Below, piece after piece: positions 11,001 through 23,004 of a stretch of 64,000 nucleotides of DNA (positions are counted from its first letter, which is position 1; each line of letters begins with the position of its first letter). Under the pieces are notes generated by a model. It worked only from the letters and a program-made list of their open reading frames with translations. It had not been told where the DNA came from and did no database searches. Made by a program: the position numbers and the translations under genes. Source of the DNA: Lumbricus rubellus (Eukaryota; Annelida; Clitellata; Crassiclitellata; Lumbricidae); contig OX243817.1 in the NCBI GenBank assembly GCA_945859605.1, forward strand, positions 18,211,884 through 18,275,883. The letters are read 5' to 3'.

Positions 11001-14000
11001 TGTAGACCAGTGATTGTGGTCTATGATTTAAATAATATATCGTCACACCTTTGTTCAAGTTTGAAATTTGACATACGAAGCTGAGATCAGTAGCTTGGCC
11101 AGAAATCAATACTGTCGGCTGTGTACTCCATTTAAATTTCAGAACCCTGGTCTGTATTAGCCTTTGAGGCCTGATAAGAACATCTAAACCATTCAATTAT
11201 CATTTGTTGATATACTGCAGAAGATCATAGGGGCTGGTCATAAATCCGTCCACACTTTGTCAGTGCTTTTAAGTGATCACAGTGCTTGGTCATAAATTTC
11301 ATTTTTTATTTTTGTGTGTTTATAATAATATTTTGGATGCAGCAAATGAAATTTATGGCATTATATACAATTATAATACATATCTTACCATGTTGTCTTT
11401 GTATATTCTGTCTTTATATAAATTAATATGTACTATTAATAAATATAAGATAATTTAAGTAAATATGTTGCTAATAATTATATTGGGCAACATTTGAAAA
11501 TTTATACCGAGTCAGGCAACTGTCTTTGTCTTTGCTGACTTTGGTTGTAAACCATTTTTCTCATGGTTATTCTTGTAATTAGGTAGCATCCAGCTGTCAG
11601 ACTTTGCATATAGAAAAGTCGTTGCATGTAAGTGAAGATACAAATTTTTTATGTGGCAGACAGATAAAGTTGTGGTATCAAGTAACTAAATATTGCAGAG
11701 ACATTCGTTGCACATTCCCAGAGCAGAAGGAATGTCAAATTAGCCAAATTATTCTGTTTTGGTTTACATATTTGCATTTCTGGCTATGAGGTCAAATTTC
11801 TGTTTATTTTATGCAACTATGAGCATCGCCGTTGTGTTGAGCAACCATCTTGGCCGCTTGTATTTCTGTAAACATGCAATAGTTTATTGGATGCTGCTAA
11901 TCTTTCATGTTAGCAAACGTGCCAACCTTTTCGTAAAATATTTTGACCAGCTTCTACTTTCAATTCTAATTAAAGTTCTCTCTTGGTCCAGCTAAAAATG
12001 TGTGGTCTTCTTCAAAATGAATGCTCATCCATCTCTGTATTCTCAAAAGTCATATATTATGTACCAAATTTTATCTTCATTTGCCATGAATAGAAACCTC
12101 GCGGCAGCTTTAAGTTGTATCACATTCACAATTATTCAAGTTGCACATATATAAATGATCATGGAGAATTTTTTAGCTTATTTGTTGGTCTTATTGGTAG
12201 TGAACTTATTTGCCAACTGCTGTAGCAGGTGACTTCTATATGGCCGCAGTGTTGCTCAGTACTGCTTTGTGTGTGGAAAGTTTTGCCATACCTAATTTTT
12301 CTGAAGTGTTGAAGGATAAGTAATACATTATTCATATCCAGACTCTTCAGCTGTTGTGTTTCAGGCACATTTCAGGCACCAACTTCCTTTTTGTGTTGTT
12401 GTTGTTTTGAAGCACCCTTTCACCCTTCACAGTCTTTTTTTATTTCTTACTTTGTCTTTCACTTCGTTCCTATTTGACTTTTTGCTTTAATGATGATGAA
12501 TAGATGATATTTGGCCACTGTTGCAGTTTATTTTTAAAAATATGACTTCATCGAACTTTTCATTCTATAAGGCTGATTATCAAGCTATTTTTTAAAATGC
12601 AAAAGTCTACTTTGGACAAGAAGGCAATTGAAATGTGTAGCTAAAGTTGAAGAAGATGAAGAGAGATAAAAGACTGACCAGTTTTGATTGCAAAGGCATA
12701 ACACCAGAATACAGAGTAGAGATAAAGAATAGGTTTGAGATCTTAGAGACAGACGATACAATGGAAGAGCAGGATACGAACACGTTATGGACAAAGATGA
12801 AAACTGCGATCCAGGAGACTGCGGAGAAACATGTACCAAAGAAAACGTCAAGGAAAACTACCCCATGGCTATCCAAAGAGACCATTGAGGTGGCAATAGA
12901 AAGGAGAGAAGCAAAGAAGGAAGGGAACAGGGATAGGGTAAAAGCCTTGAATAAGACCTTCCAAAGGAAGGCAAGGGAGGATAAAGAAAACCATCTAAAG
13001 GAAATGTGTAGGGAGCTGGAGGAAGAAGGAAAGAAAGGAAGGACTAAAGAACTGTTCACAAAGATGAAGGAAATAACGAAGACAGCAGGCCCTAGAATGG
13101 GTTCACTCAAGACGAAGGATGGGAAGATAATAGGAGATGAGGAGGAGATAAAGGAAAGGTGGAGAGAGTATACGGAAGAGTTGTACATGGAAGATGAATG
13201 TGTCGAGAAGGAAAACATCAAAATAGAGGAAGTCGAAAACGAACCAGAGATATTGGAGGTAGAGGTGGAGTGGGCGATAAAACAGCTGAAGGACAACAAA
13301 GCGCCAGGACATGATGGAATACCTATAGAACTGGTAAAGGCGGGAGATGAAGCAGTGGTGAGAACTATTACAAAACTATGCAATCAAATCTGGAGAACTG
13401 GGCAGTGGCCGGAGGACTGGAAAAGGTCCGTGTTCATACCAATATTCAAGAAAGGAGACGCGAGAGAGTGTGGAAATTATCGAACGATAGCGATGATATC
13501 GCACACGAGCAAAATACTTCTCAAAATAATCCACAAAAGAATGGAGAAGACAATCGAAAGGGAATTACCAACCAATCAAGCGGGATTTAGGAAGGCGCGA
13601 GGAACGCGCGATCACATCGCCAATATAAGGTGGATTATGGAGAGACAGAGGGAATACGGGCAACAGGTGCATATGTGTTTTATAGACTACAGCAAGGCGT
13701 TTGATTGCATAGACCATACACTACTGTGGCGGACACTAATTGAGATGGGAATTCCGAAGCATTTGGTTAAACTACTAAAGGGCCTCTATGTGGATCAAGA
13801 AGCGGTAATAAGAACTGAATATGGTGACACAGGAAAATTTAAAATAAGGAAAGGAGTGAGGCAGGGGTGCATTTTGTCCCCTTTCCTGTTCAATCTGTAT
13901 GCCGAGAGAATTATGAGGAGGGCTGGATTGGAGGAGGCAACAGAAGGGGTAAGGATAGCGGGGAAAATACTGAATAATCTGAGGTACGCCGATTATACGA

Positions 14001-16296
14001 CATTATTGGCGGGTAAGAAGGACGACCTAGTCGAGTTAATAAGAAGAGTCAGGAAGGAAAGCGAAAAGGCGGGACTATACTTCAATGTAAAGAAAACAAA
14101 GGTTATGACAACTGCAACATGGAAAAACTTTGAGGTGGATGGAGAAACGATAGAGGTAGTATCGAGCTTCACATTCCTGGGATCTATGATAGAGAAGGAG
14201 GGAAGAAGTGATATGGAAATAAGGAGGAGGGTAACAATGGGGAAAACGGCAATGAACGGTCTGGAAAAGATTTGGAAGGACAAATACGTGAGCAGGGAAA
14301 CAAAGAAAAGACTGGTAAGAGCACTGATCTTCCCAGTCGTCCTATATGGATGCGAGACATGGACAAAGACACGGGATATGGAAAAGAAAATCAACGCGTG
14401 TGAGATGTGGATTTGGAGAAAGATGCTAAGGATTTCATGGACGGAGAAGAGAACTAACGAATCGGTGCGCGAGGAGCTCGGAATAGAAAGGGAGGAGACA
14501 CTGCAGCAAACAGCAACTTGGAGGAAATTGAGCTACTTCGGCCATGTGATGAGATCTAACGGTTTGGAAAAGGAGCTGATGACGGCATGCGGTGAGGGAC
14601 GGAGAAGATGCGGAAGACCAAGGAAGAAATGGTTGGATGAAGTACAGGAAAAGTCTGGCATGAGACTGGAGGAACTAAGAGAGGCGACTAGGGAGAGGAT
14701 CAACTGGAGAAGATGCACCAGGGCTTTCGCCAGAGCTCCAGTAGCTGACGGCACCAGGTGACCAGGTGAAAACTTGTTAGAAACCAAATGTTACACAGGT
14801 CTGTATTTAAGGCAGTAAAACTTCTGGGTATGAATAAACGCATTTACAAATTTAAGTAATTATGGCATGGCACACGTGTTTTTAATTTGTGTATCTTATT
14901 CATGTAGGATTTTGTTTCCTGATACTATTTCTTTGATCCAATCATTTTTTAGAAGCATGTGGATTTGCATATGACACACTTGTGGATTTGCATTTGCATA
15001 GGATCGTGTTACCTGATAATTTCTTAGAAGACGTTGCAAATTTACATATGACTCACTTGTTGTTGATTTATATTTATTTTCCAAACATCTGGCCATCTTT
15101 ATTATGCTACTCAGACATTCCTCTTGAAAGGCTATTGTATAACTAATGCAGTCATGACGATTTGATGATGCAAGGACGTTCCCATTTAACTCAGGTATCT
15201 TCAGTTACAGCCTGTGCCTCAAAAAAGATCCTCAGCCGACAGCATATTCTACTGCATTGGATCGAATTAGGATCCTGTGTTGGAGAGAAGAGTCTCAAAG
15301 TCCTGGGCTGCGTTCCACATTTAGCCCAGCAAGAGTTGCCTAATAATCTGCCTTAGTTGCCTTAGACTCGGCTGGAGTTCGGATGTCTGCAAAAGAGAAC
15401 AGAGATGGGTCTAAAGTAGGTCATCTTGACAGATGTCCTGTACCGATGATAACCCGTTAGTTTACTCTGCATAGTATCTGCACAATAAAAATGGTATTGG
15501 TCGCTGTTCAGAGGAAAATCTTTTCACTCTTTACCTCATCTGTGTCTTCATCAATTACCGTACTAATGATCACTACTACTACTTGATACACGGAATATTT
15601 GCACTTATAGTTTTCTTGTTTGCATTTTTGATCAAATTCGTAGCAGAATTATGGCAGGAAGTGTGGTCCTGTGCAACCTAGACAATTTAAAGATATATAA
15701 TTATACCAGATAACTACATATGCTGGTACCCTCTGTAAGTGAGAAAATGAGGTGATCTGGGTGTACATGTACATATCTGGTCCTTGCATACATGTACTAG
15801 ATCCTACTTGTAGTGTATATTACTGCAAGGCAGCTGCCAATACAAGCCTGTCAAGATGTCATTCAGCTGACTTTGGTGTCTGACATCTCAATTTCAGACT
15901 CTTGCTTGATGTGATGTGTGGGTCTAAAAATTGTGCTTAAGGGCATGTCTAGTAGATGTTGTTGAGTAGAATAACTGACTCTTACTCAGATTGATTTGCT
16001 CGATTTTTTAGAAGTATTTTTTCTAAGTCTGTTCTGTGTTCGTTGTTGTCGTAGGCTGGATTTCCGATCAGACCGGTTCGTACGAAACGACGTTCTATAT
16101 ATCCGGAGTGATCATCCTCATCTCGGGTTGCATGCTGTTTGCAGTGCCGTGCCTACGCCATCGTCAGTTGCGCGCTGACGATCCGACCTTAACCACAACG
16201 ATTTCCAGTGAAACGGCAACGTTGGAAACGTTGAGCTGTACAGAGTCTTTACCTTGTGAATCATCGTCGAAAAGAGTTTCTGCTGTGAAAGGATGA
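4822..16296 (+). CDS. SLC16/monocarboxylate-transporter-like protein
   Basis: Three coding exons, 4822-5377, 5661-6977 and 16055-16296, join in phase to give 704 residues. The product should be a 12-helix major-facilitator transporter of the plasma membrane. SLC16 hallmarks are visible: DGGWGW (residues 53-58) entering helix 1, and FYFKRRRSLATG (175-186) at the helix 5 region, interrupted by intron 1. A cytoplasmic loop of about 230 residues (235-468), rich in Ser, Asp and Glu, separates the two six-helix halves; the second half starts near FDVSIFKSTIFNYF. The loop length resembles the long-loop orphan members rather than the short lactate carriers, so the substrate is unknown. The start is the first ATG after an in-frame TAA 12 bases upstream. 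TTGTTGCAG at 4690-4698 suggests a 5'-UTR exon boundary at 4699. Intron 2 is 9.1 kb and transposon-laden. Confidence 0.93.
7968..8008. repeat. (TA)n microsatellite
   Basis: About 40 bp of alternating TA sit directly against the left end of a hAT-like transposon. Part of the tract may be the target duplication. Confidence 0.9.
8449..9588 (+). pseudogene. hAT-like transposase remnant
   Basis: Broken coding remnants of a transposase run on the plus strand inside the transposon. Recognisable blocks are the N-terminal helix region near 8460-8690 and a C-terminal region near 9331-9588. An insertion at about 9143-9298 separates them, and stops interrupt every frame. The assignment rests on resemblance to the better-preserved copy at 38.8-40.3 kb. 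Confidence 0.6.
9111..9330. mobile_element. Short insertion flanked by a 32-bp direct repeat
   Basis: The stretch starting CCTCAAGGCATTGGTAC at 9111-9142 recurs with one mismatch at 9299-9330. Between them is about 156 bp whose reverse complement includes GGCGCCATATAAA followed by ATTATTATTAAT, much like a SINE 3' tail with its microsatellite. The best reading is a minus-strand, 5'-truncated SINE with an unusually long target duplication. Confidence 0.5.
9793..9846. repeat. 27-bp direct duplication
   Basis: Two adjacent identical copies of a 27-bp unit beginning CATGAAGTACTTACAAACCA lie inside the decayed transposon. Confidence 0.85.
10134..12640. other. Transporter intron 2, unannotated part
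   Basis: No exon, RNA gene or bounded mobile element is recognised. The stretch is AT-rich with only short frames. Confidence 0.45.
12641..14785 (+). mobile_element. 5'-truncated non-LTR retrotransposon (LINE)
   Basis: One open frame from 12641 to 14761 encodes a LINE reverse transcriptase and C-terminal region. The expected upstream endonuclease domain is absent: an in-frame TAG at 12638-12640 precedes the frame and the upstream DNA shows no continuation, so the copy is 5'-truncated. After the stop, the octamer ACCAGGTG repeats in tandem before unrelated sequence, which may mark the 3' end. The insertion has the same orientation as the transporter gene. I cannot assign the clade firmly. Confidence 0.85.
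12656..14761 (+). CDS. LINE reverse transcriptase ORF, altered catalytic site
   Basis: Counting from the ATG at 12656, the frame gives 701 residues without a stop or frameshift. Visible RT blocks, in order: KDNKAPGHDGIPIELVKAG, NYRTIAMISHTSKILLKI, QAGFRKARGTRDHI, FIDYSKAFDCIDH with the first catalytic Asp at 13685-13687, GVRQGCILSPFLFNLY, and RYADYTTLLA at 13982-14011. The last block normally reads YADD; here the second Asp is Tyr (TAT at 13994-13996). The C-terminus has YFGHVMR and GRRRCGRPRKKWLDE, usual in LINE ORFs of this type. The N-terminal 200 residues are charged and probably link to the missing endonuclease. Loss of the second Asp should abolish polymerase activity, so this copy is likely dead although open. 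Confidence 0.9.
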   Translation: MKRDKRLTSFDCKGITPEYRVEIKNRFEILETDDTMEEQDTNTLWTKMKTAIQETAEKHVPKKTSRKTTPWLSKETIEVAIERREAKKEGNRDRVKALNKTFQRKAREDKENHLKEMCRELEEEGKKGRTKELFTKMKEITKTAGPRMGSLKTKDGKIIGDEEEIKERWREYTEELYMEDECVEKENIKIEEVENEPEILEVEVEWAIKQLKDNKAPGHDGIPIELVKAGDEAVVRTITKLCNQIWRTGQWPEDWKRSVFIPIFKKGDARECGNYRTIAMISHTSKILLKIIHKRMEKTIERELPTNQAGFRKARGTRDHIANIRWIMERQREYGQQVHMCFIDYSKAFDCIDHTLLWRTLIEMGIPKHLVKLLKGLYVDQEAVIRTEYGDTGKFKIRKGVRQGCILSPFLFNLYAERIMRRAGLEEATEGVRIAGKILNNLRYADYTTLLAGKKDDLVELIRRVRKESEKAGLYFNVKKTKVMTTATWKNFEVDGETIEVVSSFTFLGSMIEKEGRSDMEIRRRVTMGKTAMNGLEKIWKDKYVSRETKKRLVRALIFPVVLYGCETWTKTRDMEKKINACEMWIWRKMLRISWTEKRTNESVREELGIEREETLQQTATWRKLSYFGHVMRSNGLEKELMTACGEGRRRCGRPRKKWLDEVQEKSGMRLEELREATRERINWRRCTRAFARAPVADGTR
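14786..16054. other. End of transporter intron 2
   Basis: No element is recognised between the LINE and the last transporter exon. The acceptor is GTCGTAG at 16048-16054. Confidence 0.5.
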
Positions 16297-16377
16297 AAGT
16301 ACCGTAAAGAATGAATAATAATAATATGCATATGTGTATGACGGTACATGTACTAGTATGTGTTTATATGCATTGTA

Positions 16378-16551
16378 CTATATAAAATACATATATATAT
16401 ACACAAATTATATATATAAAATTTATATATAGTATATATAAATGCATCACTGTGTAACAGCTTTATTCCTATTTACAGTATTATATATATACATTATATA
16501 ATATATATATATAATATATATATACTGGCAGACCTAACATATTTTGTTTAA

Positions 16552-16594
<43 letters not shown>

Positions 16595-16775
16595 TAAACC
16601 TATATATTATGCGTGTTTTAAAATGTATCTCTGAATTACAGAGCTTTGCTCCTATGTACAGCATTATATACAGACCTAACATTTTGATTTAGGCGTATAT
16701 AACTATATATATATATATATACAATTATACAGATTTGTCTCTATGTATGTATAATGTTGTATATATATATATACG

Positions 16776-16818
<43 letters not shown>
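16378..16818. repeat. TA-rich microsatellite cluster
   Basis: Several blocks of alternating TATA, the longest at about 16556-16591 and 16781-16817, are interspersed with short partly repeated segments around GACCTAACAT. They lie just after the transporter stop codon and may fall in its 3' UTR or flank. Confidence 0.85.
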
Positions 16819-18462
16819 TTGCATAAATATGTTATCATTTAGGTATTCTGACAGCTGAACGTAAACAAGGTACATGTTTTTATTTTTGCTATAGGCTCCC
16901 AGGCCTTATCCTGTTGATTGTGTGTATATGCGGTTTGGTAAATTTGTGGAAATATTGTGGCTCTAATCATTTGACCTACCTCATTGGGAAAGCCGCTTGT
17001 TTTGGAGTCAGTTGAGAGATGAGTCTGGGTTTAGTTCATTTTATTTAGGGATTTTTATAATGCTATCCATTGCCTGTTAAAGTTACCGTATATCTGAAGA
17101 GCTGTTAGTAATTGAACTAGATTAAGTAACTTGCTCTTGGTGCTACATCTATAGCCATTTAGAGCCATTTCGCACATCTTTGGACTATAATTATATTTGC
17201 ATGTCCCCATACACTTGTACAATGGATGCACATAACTAAACCAGCCCAATGTCTCGGCTGACTCCACAATACCCAAGGCAATGTAGAAATTTATTCAAGG
17301 GCATCCATCTAGATCAGTGGTTCCCAAACATTTTGCACCAAAGGTGTGTATGTGTGTATATATATGTATATATATATATATATATTACCTGTGTATATAT
17401 ATATACCAACTATTATGCGACCCTTGCAGGTCATGCACCTTTATTTTAAAAATGTTTTCCATAGAATAGACAAGATGATGTAGTGAGCGAAAAGCTTTTA
17501 TTGACTAGAATGTAGATACTTTTAAATTGCTTGAGTTAGCTATCTGTAAATAATGCAAGTGCACAACTGCACATTCAGAATTTGAACACAAATGACTAAT
17601 TGGGACAATGTACCAATGAGCGCATGCATGCAAGCAGCACACATATAACAGGGATGTGATGTATAATAGAGAGTACACAAAGGCACAACATGGCACAACC
17701 ACTCGACCCTTAAATACGCCCTTTAAGAATAGCATAATGTAATGTTCCAAAAACATGCAACACTTGTGAACAGATGGCATTGTCGGCTTAATATAATGCA
17801 GATCCTGACTTGTGTGCTGCGGTAACAAATCGTGTTTACACATATATGCAAACACCCGGGGGAGGGGTGGTGTTCAGAAAGAAGCTGTTTACTTATACTT
17901 GATGCATTTTTTAACTACCGGTAGGCCTACCGGTAAGCTGTGTCTGAGTTTACGAAGTGATTAAAGCATGTTCCGGTTTTTGCATTTCGCCATGAGAAGT
18001 TGTGAGCTGGCTTTTGTGTGTCGTATTTGTAAATAGATGTTTTTAATCCTGCCAGATTATTTTTTCAGCTTGTAAGCTGGTAAATGCATAATCGTATATT
18101 AAACATTTGACTTGCAAATGTCTGTCGCAACCTGATTCAGTGCATTTATAACCTAATCAGTGAGAGAAAAAAAACACTAGCAGTAATATGTTCAAAAATC
18201 GACGGCCAGTACTACTTTTCTTTTAATTTTGAATCTAATTTGGTGTTTGACCATTAGCTTACTCTAGCCTTTTGAACAACAGATCCTTCTGATTGTCCGA
18301 TGCATTGTTCCATTTGATTGGTTAATTGACTTCGTCTTTCTAGATTTGCTTCGATGTTGATTGGTTGATCGATTTTTTCAACGTTATTTCATCTGGCATA
18401 TGTTTGCAACTGATTCATCAGTGTTGTTACCTCTCAGAACATGAAAAACCAGAGAACATGCT

Positions 18463-18535
<73 letters not shown>

Positions 18536-19117
18536 TATATAATTATCTACATACTGGTATCATTATGTATATCAGTTGATATGATGCTTCATCTTAGAAC
18601 ATCTGTTGCCATCTGTTTTAAATGCGACGCAGTGCAGAGCTGCAACCTTGAACTTGCAGTGCTTGATGTAACTGGCCATTCATAGTGCAGTGATTTGACT
18701 TAGCACGTACACTGGTACAGATGTTTTAAAGAGTAGTCAAAGTAGGGCTTGTACAGAGAAGCACATCGATACTGTGCATACATAGCGACCTACCTTTTCT
18801 TGAATGTTTTAATTACTGGACAATTTAATTATTTCTCTGTGTATCAGTCATCAACAACAGGTGTGTGAACCTGTTGCACCTGCATGGATAGTGAAATACT
18901 AGCAAATTGGATGATTGGCTTCCGCTTCTTGTCAAGAAAAAATAGATGAGGAATAGTAATTTTAGGCTACAACTAGGTGTGTTCTGTTCAGTCGTGTGGT
19001 AGTGATGCCTGACCTTGCTAAATATAAAATACTGGGTAAATTTGAAAGAAAAATGGTGTATATAATAGACTTTTATGTGCCTGATGACCACCAGTTTGAA
19101 AGTGAGCAGCCATGTTA
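16819..19117. other. Gene-free DNA with TA microsatellites
   Basis: No gene is seen. TA tracts occur near 17355-17405 and at 18463-18530. The sequence CAGTGGTTCCCAAAC at 17314 resembles a hAT element terminus, but no matching opposite end was found. Confidence 0.5.
18463..18530. repeat. (TA)n microsatellite
   Basis: About 68 bp of uninterrupted TA dinucleotides. Confidence 0.95.
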
Positions 19118-19603
19118 GGGGTCATTGCATAATTACGTAACGCTAAAAATGACCGTTTTTGACCCACCCACCCACCCTGTAACGCTTCGTAACGTTTACC
19201 TTGACCCACCCACCCACCCTCCCCGGCGTTACGCAACGATTGATACGAAAACTCAGTTGAGATTTATAGGTCTATTATTGGCTTATGTGAGCGCTTATAG
19301 TAGCCTATAATAAGCATATCGTAGCCTACATGTGAATTAGGACTATAATTTGACATTAGACTAGGCTTATTATATAGGCCCACACAATGTTTTATTTATA
19401 ATATTATAAATGAAGTCATGCGTGAACTGCAATTTTGCAAAATTTTACCGCAAGAATAAAATTTTACACATTGCTGAAATTTTTTTTTAAGGCGTTACGT
19501 AACGTTCAGCTTCCCCTACCCACCCACCCCCGTCACGTTTCGTAACGTTTTTAATGACCCCACCCACCCACCCTCGAGCGTTACGTAATTATGCAATGAC
19601 CCC
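19118..19603. mobile_element. 486-bp Harbinger-like non-autonomous element
   Basis: Near-perfect inverted ends of about 27 bp begin GGGGTCATTGCATAATTACG. Both ends are flanked by TTA (19115-19117 and 19604-19606), the 3-bp duplication typical of PIF/Harbinger elements. Inside each end are copies of a GACCCACCCACCCACCC block and of CGTAACGTT-like motifs. There is no coding capacity. Confidence 0.8.
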
Positions 19604-19820
19604 TTAGTGTAATCAGGGTAACCAGACAAATGGACCGCAACGTCTGCTCCTTTGACTTCTGTGCTGGGTCTCGTTAGTTTAGTATCTGCGGGATTGTCAT
19701 GCACCAAAGTGTCTGCATCATCGTGCTAGAATCAATGCACTAGATTTGGACAGATAATTGATGTTTCATACCTGAGGGGAATTAGATCTATGCATTTCCA
19801 TGTTAACGATTATTCATCCA

Positions 19821-19955
19821 GTGTAAGAATTGTGGAAAAATAACTGGGGTTGGACCATTATACACTTGAAATCAGGGTGTGAAAAACAGACTTTAACATG
19901 AGGCTCTAAGAAAGACTGGGGTTGAAACCCCCAACCCCCCGGCAATTCTCACCCT
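19821..19955. mobile_element. GTGAGAATTG-type MITE, copy 1
   Basis: The ends are imperfect inverted repeats (GTGTAAGAATTG and CAATTCTCACCCT). The interior (ACTGGGGTTGG, GTGTGAAAAACAGACT, GGCTCTAAGAAAGACTGGGG) is shared with copies at 22098-22242 and 48779-48934. The superfamily is not determined. Confidence 0.65.
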
Positions 19956-22097
19956 GAATTCATCACCGTGCCAATGAAAACACTGACCATACTGTCTAAG
20001 AAGTGCTTTTCTCATCCTCTCCCTGTAGATTAGCTTATGCTAATATTTTTAATTTTATATGTATATATAAATGAAGCTGTTTCACGCATGCTGTAGCAAT
20101 TCAGCCCCTGATATTTTATATCCAAAGCATATGCGATCTTTTTTACTTTTTAGATGTCCCAAAAATTATTTATTTACTAAAATCATTTTATTTCTGTGGT
20201 TTATATGCCAGGCTTTACTCGTACGAAGGGTTATGGGTGCCATTTTATGTTGCATTGCTTCGGGTGCAATGGTGATCAGTGTGGACTGCAATTTGACATA
20301 AAGTTGATTGCATAAGATAAGTTTTATATTTGCCTCGTTTTGTTAAAAAAATTTTTTCTTCTTCATCAGTTTCCGTAATTTATTCTCTGTTCTGCCGATT
20401 AATTGCTTCTGTTATTTCTTTTCTTCACTTTTTTTACAACATTGTGGGATTAGCGAAACTGTAAAATGAAGTGGCTGGAATTGGTACAAAAACTGTTCAA
20501 GAATTGTTACGCAAGGTTGTTGCTCTGTAAGGCTGACTGTACAATTGGTTGGAGTTGAGAGTTTCACTGTGTTGTTCATTCAATGCATTTCCTTGTACTT
20601 ACTGACTTACCTGTCGTCAACGATATTCATTGTATCAGAGTTTCTTTTGTTTATTCGTTAGTTTACCTTCTGTGTGCATATTTTCATGTGATTCTGCATC
20701 ATACATCTCTGAATAATTATTCATCTTTGAATTCCTTTTATTTGGTTTAGCATTTGGCTCAATGTCGTTTCTGCGGCCTAACCATTATTTAAACAAACTT
20801 CTATGTATACTCCCAATTTTGTGCTTTGTTTTTTCTTTGTGATAAGTTTATAAGTTTATTAATTTTTTTGAACAACTACATGCAGGAGAATTGGTTTTTT
20901 CATTGATGACTTTTGAACTCTGATTTTAATGATTGTGATCATATATTTTACTTGTACAGTGAAGTTACCATAATAAGATTAAATAATAATTATGAGTGTG
21001 GTCATCTCTTATTTTTAAAAATAGAATTTGCATTTTATGTGGTTAGCCTTTTCGACATTTTCTGCCTGCCAGCATCCAAAGTTATTTTATTTGGTAATTT
21101 CTTGTTATTTTGCAGTCCTTCTTGCAGTGGATTTAAGTCTTGAGACTTGTCATCAGCTTCATAGTTCAATTGATGATCATGTAGCCTGATCTCATAATAT
21201 CTGACCTTTAGGCCCATTGATATCGGTCCTTGAAGTTTCAAGTGTGTAACTTTGTGAGGACATGAGCACGACGCTGATCATAAACTTTGTAACCGGGTCA
21301 TTTTCAAAATAACAGTTATGTAACGCCAACAACTGACCATTTGGACTTGTAATGACCTTTTGATAATTTGGCAAATCCTACAGATGTAGGTTTTTTTAAG
21401 TTACGTTAGCTAATGTTCCATATATCAACCATACAATGGCCTCGACCCTGCTAATTTTTCAATGAACTGATAGGGTAAGATCCTTAACACTACTGCCCAT
21501 TTGAATGGGTAGTATGCCATTATTTTAGGTCCCTGTGTATGCACTATGTTAAGCTGGACATTTAGATCTGGGTAGAGAGCCATGATATGCCAACTCTCTC
21601 ACAGAAGTGCATGGGACGCAAGTCACGCAACCAATGTAGCCAATATAGTTAGCATAAAATGATCAGAAAATGGTGTTGGTGGGAGACCAGCTGACATTGT
21701 CCAGTAAAATGTGCAGGGGAAGCATTGAAAATGTCTCGGCTGATGACAATAAAACCTCTTCATCCAAATCAAAGAAACTATTGCCAGTATATAGGCTAGA
21801 TCTATTACACATAGATCATACATATGTTTTAATTATAATCGAATAGAGAGTGCAGATTATTTGTTGTCTTTCATGAACAAAATACTATTAGACCTATCGT
21901 AACCTGTTGGCAATTTAAGTTGCTTGTTCTCCTAACCTACTATAGGTTACCACCAATGTAGAACCCATGTTCTGATGTGGGGCTCGTACAGAGGCCTTAA
22001 ATGGACATAGATAATGTTCACATAGTTGGCTTCTTATGCTCTAGTGCCTTCAAATGTAGACATACGTGTGGCATCATTCCTAACTAGAGACGTAGTC
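19956..22097. other. Gene-free AT-rich DNA
   Basis: No gene, RNA gene or bounded element is recognised. Confidence 0.45.
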
Positions 22098-22242
22098 ATG
22101 GTGAGAATTGTAGAAAAATAACTGGGGGTTGGACTATGATAAATTTGGAATTGAGATGTGAAAACAGACTTTACTATGGGGCTCTAAGAAAAACTGGAGT
22201 TGTTGAAAACCCTTTCCTCCACCCCGGACAATTCTCACCCTA
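22098..22242. mobile_element. GTGAGAATTG-type MITE, copy 2
   Basis: Bounded by GGTGAGAATTG and CAATTCTCACC in inverted orientation. The interior matches copy 1 at 19821 over most of its length. Confidence 0.7.
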
Positions 22243-23004
22243 GACTTAGTGATTCATTATGTTGTTAAAACGCCATTATCCCTCAGCTAACCTAGGAATC
22301 GTAGGCGTATGTAGGTCACATCGCTCGGTCAGTCAGTACAAGCGCGTCGGTAGGCTACTAATATTAGCGGGTAGCCCATTAAATGACATCTGAGGTAGAT
22401 CGAGGGGTAACCCAAATGCGGACGTCCGCATCTGCATTTGGTAAGAGCCCTTGATTTGGTATATGATATGATATCTGCTGTTTTGATCGTCAGACTCTGT
22501 CTTGAACACCAATCTCGATGGGCTCAGTCAGACAGCAAACTGCTCTGTCTATGAAATGTAGCCTAATTATAACCAGTCAAAGTTGAATGCAGCTGCAGAG
22601 CTGCACTGGGCCTAGTGCGGAACACAGTTCGACTGTTCGAAAGCGGACGTGCACGAGGAAGTGGGGAGACAGATGCCAAATCAGTGAAAACCAGGTCCTT
22701 CTGCTCTAATCTGATCGTTTTAGAGTTCACAGTTCCTATAATTATTAGCCTACGGTATGTCGACCGTTTCAGCATCACAACGTTATTTCAGTGGTAGTCT
22801 ATAGCTCTCATAGGCAGTGTTTAATCTAGACGTCTCTGGGGGGGGGGAAAGTTCCCCCCCAGGATTGACATTTCCCCCCCCCCCCCCCAGAAAAATTTGA
22901 CAAAATGATATTGGTTTTAGTTACTATTTTCATCGTTTTTATATGAAGTGTTATAATATACCGTGATGTTATTTACTATTATATGATTATTTACTATTAT
23001 TATA

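Noticed and set aside
12607..13383. 258-codon open frame on the minus strand
   Set aside because: It is antisense to the LINE RT frame; its Ser/Phe-rich composition comes from the purine-rich RT strand.
17314..17440. hAT element starting CAGTGGTTCCCAAAC
   Set aside because: Only one terminus is seen. No inverse terminus or target duplication was found nearby.
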